Below, piece after piece: positions 56,266 through 64,000 of a DNA stretch of 64,000 nucleotides. The translations under genes and the position numbers were made by a program. The DNA is from Bufo bufo (Eukaryota; Chordata; Amphibia; Anura; Bufonidae): positions 501,371,336 to 501,435,335 of the forward strand of contig NC_053390.1 of assembly GCF_905171765.1 (NCBI RefSeq). The letters run 5' to 3'. Position 1 is the stretch's first letter; each line of letters starts with the position of its first letter. The notes under the pieces were generated by a model. That model made no database searches, was not told the origin of the DNA, and was given only the letters and a program-made list of their open reading frames with translations.

Positions 56266-56990
56266 ATTGCGCAGAAGGAAAGAAATGCCATATGGTTTTT
56301 GGAAGGCAGATGTTGCTGGACAGTTTTTTTGACCCATTTGAAGCCCCCCTGATGCACCCCTAGAGTAGAAACTCCCAAAAAGTGACCCCATTTTGGAAAC
56401 AACGGGAAACTTGTTTATTGCCCTGATTCTGTAGTTTACAGAAACACCCCATATATGGCATTTCTTTCCTTCTGCGCAATGCCGTGTGCCAGTACAGCAG
56501 TTTACGACCACATATGGGGTGTTTCTGTAAACTACAGAATCAGGGCAATAAACAATGAGTTTTGTTTGGCTGCTAACCCTTGCTTTGTAAATGGAAAAAA
56601 TTGATTAAAATGGAAAATCTGCCAAAAAAGTGAAATTCTGAAATTTCATCTCCATTTTCCATTAATTCTTGTGGAACACCTAAAGGGTAAACAAAGTTTG
56701 TAAAATCAGTTTTGAATACCTTAAGGGGTGTAGTTTCTAAAATGGGGTCATTTTTGGGTGGTTTCTATTATGTAAGCCTCACAAAGTCACTTCACACCTG
56801 AACTGGTCCTTAAAAAGTGGTTTTTGGAAATTTTCTGAAAAATTTCAAGATTTGCTTCTAAACTTCTAAGCCTTCTAACGTCCCCAAAAAATAAAGTGGC
56901 ATTTACAAAATAATCCCAACATGTAGTAGACATATGGGGAATGTAAAGTAATAACTATTTTTGGAGGTATTACTATCTCTTATATATATA
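56266..56990. mobile_element. Outer family copy, right part, scrambled junction
   Basis: The sequence from 56457 on (GGCATTTCTTTCCTTCTGCG, ACACCTAAAGGG, AACATGTAGTAGACATATGG) continues the family in the same orientation as 49090-50692. Between the CR1 5' end and 56456, however, ~190 bp of the same family lies inverted and overlaps sequence repeated in the forward part. It stops at about 56985, where the next repeat begins. The right terminus is absent. Confidence 0.8.
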
Positions 56991-57660
56991 TAAAAATGAG
57001 TTTGTCTGTCTAGACGTCTGTCTGGACGTTCTTTATGCGTGACTAAACGACTAGACCGATCTTCACCACATTTGGCACACAGATACATCAGGTGTCCAGG
57101 AAGGTTTTAGACCTTAAATGATCTGCATTAGCCAATAGAAGCCAGCAAGTCTTTCACTTAAATCCAAACTGCCATTTACACGGTCACATATCCCTTATCA
57201 GCCAATAGAAGCTCGCAGGTCCTACTCCAGGTTTCCATAACAACTGATCACAGGTTTTAGCAGTTTGCAGGTCCTTAAATATTCAGTCATATGAGGTGTG
57301 TCAGTCAATATAAGTTCATATTTAATTTATCCAGGTTTTCATAACAACACAGCCATAAATAGACTGTACACAGGGTCACATGTCCCTTATCAGCCAATAG
57401 GTCACAGTTAAAGGGGCGGTCACTGTTAAAGGGGTGGCCACTGTGGATGTCACTGTTAAAGGGGTGGTCAAGGTTAAAGGGGCGGGCACTGTGGAGGTCA
57501 CTGTTAAAGGGACGGGCACTGTTCAAGAGGCAGGCACTGTGGAAGTCATTGTTAAAGGGGCGGGTACTAGAGAGGTCACTGTTATGGGGGAAACTGTTGA
57601 TATATTTTTACGACACACGAAAACATAAAATGAAATAGATTAAATATACCCGTGCGAAGC
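56991..57660. mobile_element. Unclassified repeat ending CCCGTGCGAAGCC
   Basis: Starts TATATATATAAAAATGAGTTTGTCTG, runs through GACTAAACGACTAGACCG and ATTTGGCACACAGATACATC, and ends ATACCCGTGCGAAGCCAGG near 57660. This start/end pair is a repeat type I have seen in several animal genomes but cannot name. It contains a minisatellite at 57405-57590 (GTTAAAGGGGCGGGCACTG units of ~22-40 bp). Non-coding. Confidence 0.55.
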
Positions 57661-57944
57661 CAGGTCCTTCTTCAGTTTAGTATTGCCACACTCATATTGA
57701 GCCACAGAATAAGGACGTCATTTAATTTTTAGCGCACAGTGAACACCGTGATATCAAAACCCCCAAAACCTTGTCAGAGTTTGTTCTTTTTTAAATTTTA
57801 CCCCACAAACATTTTATTTCCTGTTTTCCAATACATGATATGGTAAATGAAATGGTGGCATTAAAAATACATCTTGTCCTGCAAAAAAATAAGCCCTTAT
57901 ATGGCTATGTGAACAGAAAAATAAAAAAGTTATGGCTATTGGAA
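57661..57944. other. Non-coding, repeat-like
   Basis: TGCAAAAAAATAAGCCCTTATATGGCTATG at about 57883-57912 and AAAGTTATGGCTAT resemble a dispersed frog-type repeat of unknown class. No gene. Confidence 0.4.
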
Positions 57945-58314
57945 CATGAATGGAGAGCAGCTGCACATATTTGACTACCCTCTATTCATTTCTACGGGAG
58001 TTCCGAAAAAAAAGCTAAGGTCCAGCTTGGCTATTTCTAGCAGTCTCATAGAGGTGGCCACACTTACCAGTGTGCTCTCCAGTCATTTCTATGGGGCTTC
58101 CAAAAATAGCCAAGCATGTTTGCTTTCTATTTTCAGGACTCCTAGAGAAGTGAATGGAGAGAACGCAGAGTATGCGTTACGTGCTCTCGTTTACTTTAAT
58201 GGACCCTTTCTAGAGTTAGGTGCAGGTCCCAGAGGTGGAACCCACACCTATCTGACATTGGTTTTATATCTTAGTGATATGTCTCCAATGTCTGAGGCGA
58301 CAAAACCTCTTTAA
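57945..58314. mobile_element. T2-type MITE, GGGGTTTTCCC subfamily, right part
   Basis: Diverged copy of the family at 46983-47402: CATTTCTATGGGGCTTCC, CAGGTCCCAGAGGTGGAACC, CACACCTATCTGACATTGG, ending GACAAAACCTCTTTAA at 58314. The left terminus is missing. Confidence 0.65.
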
Positions 58315-58660
58315 AGGCTATGGACACCTTTTGTATATTTCATTTTACTTATTTTAGGATAGAAATCTTTTTTTTTTCCAATTGGTCTTTAAAAACTTTC
58401 AACAGGGTCTCTTCTACAAATTTCACTTTAAGTGCATTTTGCAGACTAGAAGGCTTTCTGAATCCTTCAGAGAACTGCTCTGACTACTCAATCTGCTTGC
58501 TTTATCTCTGAACTTCTGACAGCTCATAAATATTTATTTAAGCCATATTCTTCTCAGTTTGATAAGAATTTAACTTAAATGAGTATTTATGAGCTGTAAG
58601 GAGTTCAGAGATGGGGGATACCGATCATGCCATCAGATCAGCCCCCTGACTGATTCAATG
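58311..58660. mobile_element. T2-type MITE, GGCTATGTACACC subfamily
   Basis: Starts TTAAAGGCTATGGACACC (58311), shares CCAATTGGTCTTTAAAA and the central palindrome (AAATATTTATTTAAGCC / AAATGAGTATTTATGAGC) with 46545-46986. The right end is lost near 58650. Its first TTAA is the last TTAA of the preceding MITE. Confidence 0.7.
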
Positions 58661-58815
58661 TAAAGCCTTTTTCACTTTTCAGTGTTTTGGTCAGTGATTT
58701 CGATCAGTGACTGTGAGTCAAAACTTGTAGTGGCTAAATGGATACATGCCGCAACCTTTTTTAATGTATTCTGAATAAAGCTGATTGTTTTTATGGATCA
58801 GATGTGCGTGATTAA
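58661..58815. other. Short MITE-like segment
   Basis: TTTTCAGTGTTTTGGTCAGTG and CGATCAGTGACTGTGAGTC resemble the fragment at 20591-20640. No termini identified. Confidence 0.35.
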
Positions 58816-59233
58816 TGCTACTTTCACACTCGTGTTTTGGCTTTCCGTTTGTGAGATCCATCATGGGCTCTCACAAGCGGTCCAAAACGGATCATTCTTG
58901 CCCTAATGCATTCTAAATTGTAAAGGATCCGCTCAGAATGCATCAGTTTGCCTCCGTTCTGTCTCTGCTTGACGAATATAAGACAAACGGATCTGTCCTG
59001 GCACATATTGTAATTCAATGGGGACGGATCAGTTTTCTCTGACACAATCTGGCACAATAGAAAACTGATCCATCTCCCATTGACGTTCAATTGAGTTCAT
59101 GACGGATCCATCTTGGCTATGTTACAGATAATACAAATGGTTAATGACGGATGCATGCGGTTGTATTATTGTAACGGATCTGTTTTTGCAGATCCATGAC
59201 GGATCCGCCCAAAACGCGAGTGTGAAAGTAGCC
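58816..59233. mobile_element. MITE, GGCTACTTTCACAC family
   Basis: Ends TGCTACTTTCACACTCGTG and CGCGAGTGTGAAAGTAGCC, flanked by TAA and TTA. The interior contains ACGGATCC-type palindromes in the same arrangement as 12495-12945. The TTA at 59234 is also the start of the next element. Confidence 0.75.
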
Positions 59234-59620
59234 TTAAAGAGGCTAAGTCAGCATGAACAACCCTATTAGACCAGGCATACTGCCTAGGCGGGCTCATTAT
59301 GTGTTTAAAACATTACCTTTATTTTGTCTGTATGCTAAACAGTTGCATAGATAGCCGTGTTTTATTCATATGGAAATTAGCAAGTTGGAGCACCAAGGGG
59401 TGGGGCTGAATCCTTTGAGCACTGCTTTGTAACAACTCATGTGCTCTGCACACTCCCCCTTTCCCTTGATTGATAGGGCAGAGCTGTGTCCTAGCATGTA
59501 CATTATATCACTATGTACTATAGCTTAACCACATTGAGATATGCTGGTATACATATTTATATTCTAGAAAGCTATTTTGCATATTTCTGCTTTCTTCACA
59601 GACACAATATATGATGTGGA

Positions 59621-59690
59621 AAGGCTATAGTATAGTGGGAAGTGCTCATACTTCTATGTAGAGACCATGAGTTCAAGTCTTAGGAGAGAC
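59621..59690 (+). other. tRNA-like sequence (A and B boxes)
   Basis: TAGTATAGTGG at 59628-59638 fits the pol III A box TRGYNNANNNG at every fixed position, and GTTCAAGTC at 59671-59679 fits the B box GWTCRANNC. The 43-bp spacing between box starts is that of a tRNA gene. The D and T stems partly pair but the acceptor ends do not, so this is a tRNA-derived (SINE-like) sequence, not a tRNA gene. Confidence 0.5.
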
Positions 59691-59940
59691 TATACATGTT
59701 TTTGTTTTCAGTTTTTTTTTCTAACATTTAACCTGTATTATAGTAAATAACAAATAATAATAATAGGCTTTATTATATTCAGAATAGTGTTTTGTTGTTA
59801 TTCACAGCACAATATATGATTATAAAGAATCCAGCAACATTTATTAGCTTTTTAAGAAAAAAACATTATTTTTAATATGTTAAGGCTATTGCCTTTTTAT
59901 GGGTTAAATGTGAAGAAAAAAATCTGAAATTCTCTCTCAT

Positions 59941-59996
59941 GCTTCAAACCTAGGATCTTTACATGCAAGGCTGAGCATTTCTCACTAAGCTATAGT
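59941..59996 (-). other. tRNA-like sequence, opposite strand
   Basis: On the minus strand, TAGCTTAGTGA (complement of 59982-59992) and GTTTGAAGC (complement of 59941-59949) each differ from the A- and B-box consensus at one position. CTTGCATG sits where an anticodon loop would be. It mirrors the copy at 59621 within the palindromic MITE. Confidence 0.45.
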
Positions 59997-60492
59997 CTTT
60001 TCACATAGAAAAAAAATAGTTTTTTTTTATATTTAGAAGCTTTTCACATAGAAAAAAAATAGTTTTTTTTATATTTAGAAGCTAACACATTACTGGTGTC
60101 TTTCTAGTCATATATTGTGCTTGTGAATGAAGCAGTAATATGTGTTTTAGCTTTCTGAGCAGATCTCAACGTGGTGAAGCTTTGGTACAGAGTATATGAG
60201 CACATGCAGATGCTTGGACACAGCTTTGCCCTCAGTGTTCTGGTGTCTAGCCCTGTCAATCAAGTGAAGGGTGAGTGTTCAAAGCACAGGGGGTGTTACA
60301 AAGCAGTGCTCAATGGATTCAGCCCTGCCTCCTGGTGCTCTGACTCATTTGCATATGAATAACAATGCAGATATCTCTGCAGCTGTTTAGAATGCAGACA
60401 AAAGAAAGGTATTGTTTTAATAATCATGATGAGACCTACCAGGCAGTATGCCTGGTTTAATGGGGTTGATCATGCCAACAGAGCCTCCTTAA

Positions 60493-61498
60493 ACCTTTTT
60501 TCACCTTCGTGACCAGGTCTAATTTTGCAAATCTGACGTGTCACTTTACATGCTATTAACTTTGGAATGCTTTTATTTATCCAAACCATTCTGAGACTGT
60601 TTTCTCATGAAATCTCGTACTTGATGTTTGGGGCAAATTTGGGTCGATATGTTTTACCTTTCTATTATAAAAAAATTCAAAATTTATTGAAAATTTTGAA
60701 AATAATTAAAATTTTCTAAATTTTAATTTCTACGCCTTAAAGGCAGATCGTGATATCTCATTAGATAGTTTTTACTTAAGATTCCCTATATGTCTACTTT
60801 GTGTTGGCATCATTTTGTAAATTACATTTTATTTTTTTAGGGCGTTAGAAGACTTGGACTTTAAGAAGCAATTTTCAAATTTTCTATAACATTTTCAAAA
60901 CTGTCTTTTTCAAGGACCAATTCAGTTCTGAAAGCACTTTGGGTGTCCTTATATAATAGAAACCACTCTTAAGTGACCCCATTTTAGAAACTACACCCCT
61001 CAAATTATTCAAAACTGGTTTTACAAACTATGTTAACCCTTTAGGTGTTCCACAAGAATTATAGAAAAATTGAGGTTTTTGTGCAAATTTTTTATTTTAA
61101 TCCAATTCTTCCTATAACACAGCAAGGGTTAACAGCAAAACAAACCTCAATATTTATTACCCTGATTCTGCAGTTTACAAAAACACTCCATTTATGTTCT
61201 TAAACGGCAGGGTTCAGAAGGAAATGAGCGCCATATGTTTTTTGGATGGCAGATTTTTGCTGGAATTGCTTTTGGGTGTCGTGTCATATTTGAAGGCACA
61301 CTAGGGCACCCCTACAGTAGAAACACCCAAAAAGTGACCGCATTTTGAAAACTACACCCCTCAAGTAACTCATTGAGGGGTTTACTGACCACTTTGACCT
61401 CCCAGACGTCTCATAATATTTAGAAGCACTTGGCTGTGAAAATGAAAACCCACCAATTAAATACACCGGGTAGTAATAAAGTGAAAGGAGCCCTAACA
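60493..61498 (-). mobile_element. CCCCTTAAGGAC-family fragment, inverted
   Basis: Begins at the shared TTAA (60489-60492) with ACCTTTTTTCACCTTCGTGA, a decayed form of the family end. It then follows the order of 40073-41760: ATCTGACGTGTCACTTTA, TATGTCTACTTTGTGTTGG, GTTAACCCTTTAGGTGTTCC, GAAACACCCAAAAAGTGACC. It is cut at ~61498 by the next foldback and not resumed. Confidence 0.75.
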
Positions 61499-61922
61499 CA
61501 TTTTACAAAATTCGATACCCAAACAATAGAACTACGGCTCCAATTATAAGTACAAAAATTTTCTTTATTAAATAAACACAATCACATTGTCATAAAAACA
61601 GCAGTAAACAGGTATGTTGTAGTGAGGAAAGACCCGAGGAGGACCGGGCGATCGACACACATGGGCTCACATAAGTTAGTAAGGAGCGTCGCAACAAAGC
61701 CAGAAAAAGAAAAGAAAAAGTAGCTCTGGATAGTTGGATCCAATGAGAAATATACATAGGCAGTGTTGAAATAAAGACAAGCTCAGAAAAAGTACCCAAT
61801 ATTAGTGCGCCGGTTCCTCAGTCTCCTTGTCCCAACGCCGTTTCGCCAGCAACCTGGCTTCTTCCGGGGATGATAATTGTAGCCGTAGTTCTATTGTTTG
61901 GGTATCGAATTTTGTGAAAATG
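61499..61922. mobile_element. Foldback MITE with ~43-bp inverted repeats
   Basis: Inverted repeats start ACAAAATTCGATACCCAAAC (61505) and match the complement of the right end (to 61915) with one difference in ~43 bp. Beyond them, CATTTT and its complement extend the pairing. The interior contains CCCAACGCCGTTTCGCCAGC (61830-61849), whose complement carries CGAAACGGCGTTGGG. No transposase and no clear target duplication. Confidence 0.85.
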
Positions 61923-61957
61923 AAAAGTTGTACTTTTTACAAGAAAAGGTCCCTTAA

Positions 61958-64000
61958 CCCCTTAGGGACCCATGACGTAACGGTACGGCATGGTTCCCGA
62001 GTCCTTAAGGACCCATGACGTACCGGTACGTCATGTATAGTTCCGATAACCGCCGCCCAGCGGGCGGTGATCCGAACCTTGGCTAAATGCGCGGGGGGGT
62101 CCCGTGACCCCCTGTGTCGGCGATCGCCGCAAACCGCGGGTCAATTCAGACCTGCGGTTTGCGGCTTTTACCTGGTGTGACGGCGGTGTTGCCATCGGGT
62201 CCCCATGGGGCTGTAGGGGGGACCCGATGGCATGTCAGGCAGCGCAATGCCTTCCTTAAGCATCTGCGCTGCCTTCCGGTGACGAGTCTGTGAGATCCAG
62301 CCCCCTGGATCTCACAGGCCGGAAGCTGTATGAGTAATACACACAGTATTACTCATACAGCCAATGCATTCCAATACAGAAGTATTGGAATGCATTGTAA
62401 AGGATTAGACCCCCAAAAGTTCAAGTCCCAAAGAGGGACAAAAAATAAAGTGAAAAAAAAAAGTTGAAAAAATAAAGTTTTCCCCCCAAAAAATTAAAAG
62501 TTTCAAGTAAAAATAAACAAAAACGTCATTTTCCCCAAATAAAGTAAAAAAAAATGGTAACAAATAGGGGGGAAAAAAAAAAGTATACATATTAGGTATC
62601 GCCGCGTCTGTATCGACCGGCTCTATAAACATATCACATGACCTAACCCCTCAGATGAACACCGTAAAAAATAAAAACTGTGCTAAATAAACCATTTTTT
62701 AACCGCCACCTCATCCCGCAAAAAATGAGCCCCTACCTGAGACAATCACCCAAAAAATAAAAAAACTATGGCTCAGAATATGGAGACACTAAAACATCAT
62801 TTTTTTTGTTTTAAAAAAGCTGTTATTGTGTAAAACTTAAAAAATAAAAAATAAAAACTGTGCTAAATAAACCATTTTTTGTCACCTTACATCACAAAAA
62901 GTGTAATAGCAAGCGATCAAAAAGTCACACGCACCCCAAAATAGTGCCAATAAAACCGTCCCATCTCATCCCGCAAAAATAATACCCTACCCAAGGTAAT
63001 CGCCCAAAAACTGAAAAAATTATGGCTCTCAGACTATGGAGACATGATTTTTTTTTTTTGCTTCAAAAAATAAATCATTGTGTAAAACGTACATAAATAA
63101 AAAAAAAAGTATACATATTAGGTATCGCCGCATCCCTGACAACCTGGTGTATAAAAATATCACATGAACTTGTCAGATGAATGTTGTTAATAACAAAAAT
63201 AAAAACGTTGCCAAAACAGCTATTTCTTGTTATCTTGCCTCACAAAAAGTGTAATATAGAGCAACCAAAAATCATATGTACCCTAAACTAGTACCAACAA
63301 TACTGCCACCCTATCCCGTAGTTTCTAAAATGAGGCCACTTTTTGGGAGTTTCTACTCTAGGGGTGCATCAGGGGGGCTTCAAATGGGACATGGTGTCAA
63401 AAAAAACAGTCCAGCAAAATCTGCCTTCCAAAAACCGTATGGCATTCCTTTCCTTCTGCGCCCTGCCGTGTGCCCGTACAGCTGTTTATGACCACATCTG
63501 GGGTGTTTCTGTAAACTACAAAATCAGGGCCATAAATATTGAGTTTGGTTTGGCTGTTAACCCTTGCTTTGTAACTGGAAAAAAATTATTAAAATGGAAA
63601 ATCTGCCAAAAAAGGGAAATTTTGAAATTAGATCTCTATTTTCCATTAATTCTTGTGGAACACCTAAAGGGTTAACAAAGTTCGTAAAATCAGTTTTGAA
63701 TGCCTTGAGAGGTGTAGTTTATAGAATGGGGTCATTTTTGGGTGGTTTCTATTATGTAAGCCTCGCAAAGTGACTTCAGACCTGAACTGGTCCCTAAAAA
63801 TTGGGTTTTTGAAAATATCAGAAAAATTTCAAGATTTGCTTCTAAACTTCTAAGCCTTGTAACATCCCCCAAAAATAAAATATCATTCCCAAAATGCTAC
63901 AAACATGAAGTAGACATATGGGGAATGTAAAGTAATAACTATTTTTGGAGGTATTACTATGTATTATAGAAGTAGAGAAATTGAAACTTGGAAATTTGCA
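61958..64000 (+). mobile_element. CCCCTTAAGGAC-family copy, cut by window end
   Basis: Starts after TTAA (61954-61957) with CCCCTTAGGGACC. It has the ~50-bp terminal direct repeat (GACGTAACGGTACGGCATG, GACGTACCGGTACGTCATG), a hairpin array at about 62041-62396, three ~350-bp units near 62580, 62750-62880 (partly collapsed) and 63115, then the TGCATCAGGGGGGCTTCAAA block and the tail up to 64000. Non-coding. Similar throughout to 50988-54625 except in the hairpin zone. Confidence 0.9.
62041..62396. repeat. Hairpin array, different stems from the sister copy
   Basis: Stem-loops include GCCGCAAACCGCGGGTC / GACCTGCGGTTTGCGGC (62126-62165, shared with the other copy), GCCATCGGGTCCCC / GGGGACCCGATGGC (62191-62231), CTGTGAGATCCAG / CTGGATCTCACAG (62289-62318), GCTGTATGAGTAATAC / GTATTACTCATACAGC (62326-62362) and AATGCATTCCAATAC / GTATTGGAATGCATT (62363-62396). 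The last four have no counterpart in 51461-51867. Confidence 0.9.

Larger units (their letters stand above)
59234..60492. mobile_element. T2-type MITE with tRNA-like segments
   Basis: Ends TTAAAGAGGCTAAGTC (59234) and GAGCCTCCTTAA (to 60492). Complementary outer arms: CCAGGCATACTGCCTAGG / CCAGGCAGTATGCCTGG, GAACAACCC / GGGGTTGATC, CAAGGGGTGGGGCTGAATCC / GGATTCAGCCCTGCC, TGATTGATAGGGCAGAGC / GACACAGC..GTCAATCAAG. The inner region holds two tRNA-like sequences in opposite orientation (next two features) and a near-exact direct repeat of CTTTTCACATAGAAAAAAAATAG at 59997 and 60043. Confidence 0.85.

Noticed and set aside
54526..56511. A 661-residue protein gene
   Set aside because: It is a truncated CR1 reverse transcriptase with non-LINE residues at both ends, contributed by the flanking repeat and the nested element.
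59621..59690. A genuine tRNA gene
   Set aside because: A and B boxes fit, but the acceptor stem does not pair and the sequence lies within a MITE, so it is called tRNA-like only.
9850..64000. Protein-coding potential of the recurrent frames reading GVHQGGFKWDM or similar in the CCCC-end family
   Set aside because: The same short open frame recurs in each repeat unit, with different lengths and frames between copies and no conservation pattern. It follows from the repeat.

Overview
This window is vertebrate nuclear DNA, most likely from a frog or toad. There are no compact genes, operons or bacterial signals. Almost everything is layered transposon sequence of kinds typical of anuran genomes: T2/Kolobok-type MITEs with TTAAAGG ends, Tc1 elements, CR1 LINE, hAT, Ty3/gypsy, and a palindrome-rich non-coding family with CCCCTTAAGGAC ends. 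The anuran assignment is an inference from these families. The only plausible host coding sequence is one first-exon candidate at 36336-36553 (+), in a roughly 2.3-kb stretch free of recognised repeats.

Layout. 1-2.1 kb: a broken Ty3/gypsy gag-pol. 2.1-7.3 kb: pyrimidine-rich non-coding DNA carrying a ~54-bp degenerate minisatellite, a 30-bp x3 array and an almost perfect 34-bp x22 array. 7.3-14.9 kb: MITE fragments, a large foldback with an inverted GGGAGG minisatellite in its loop, and more tandem repeats. 14.9-20.6 kb: a complete Tc1 copy, MITEs, and a minisatellite split by two solo LTRs. 20.6-26.7 kb: a hAT element on the minus strand with repeat-filled flanks. 27.8-29.3 kb: a second copy of the same Tc1. 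30.8-33.8 kb: an older hAT relative on the plus strand. 34.3-35.6 kb: one palindromic MITE nested in the centre of another. 35.6-37.9 kb: the candidate exon region. 38.0-49.1 kb: Tc1 elements, T2 MITEs and nested hAT/foldback insertions. 49.1-57.0 kb: a three-level nest in which one copy of the CCCCTTAAGGAC family contains a CR1 LINE that contains a second, complete copy of the same family. 57-64 kb: MITE chains and a third copy of that family running off the window end.

No genes act together here. What connects the parts is insertion history. TTAA-targeting elements sit end to end sharing one TTAA, TA-targeting Tc1s sit in TA microsatellite or inside MITEs, and LTRs sit in minisatellites, so relative ages can be read from the nesting. 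The least explained structures are the serial hairpin arrays in the CCCCTTAAGGAC family (51.15-51.87 and 62.04-62.40 kb), the TTAA-sharing chains, a pair of tRNA-like sequences in opposite orientation inside one MITE (59.6-60.0 kb), and the 34-bp array. Every family name comes from reading motifs and termini by eye, without a database search.
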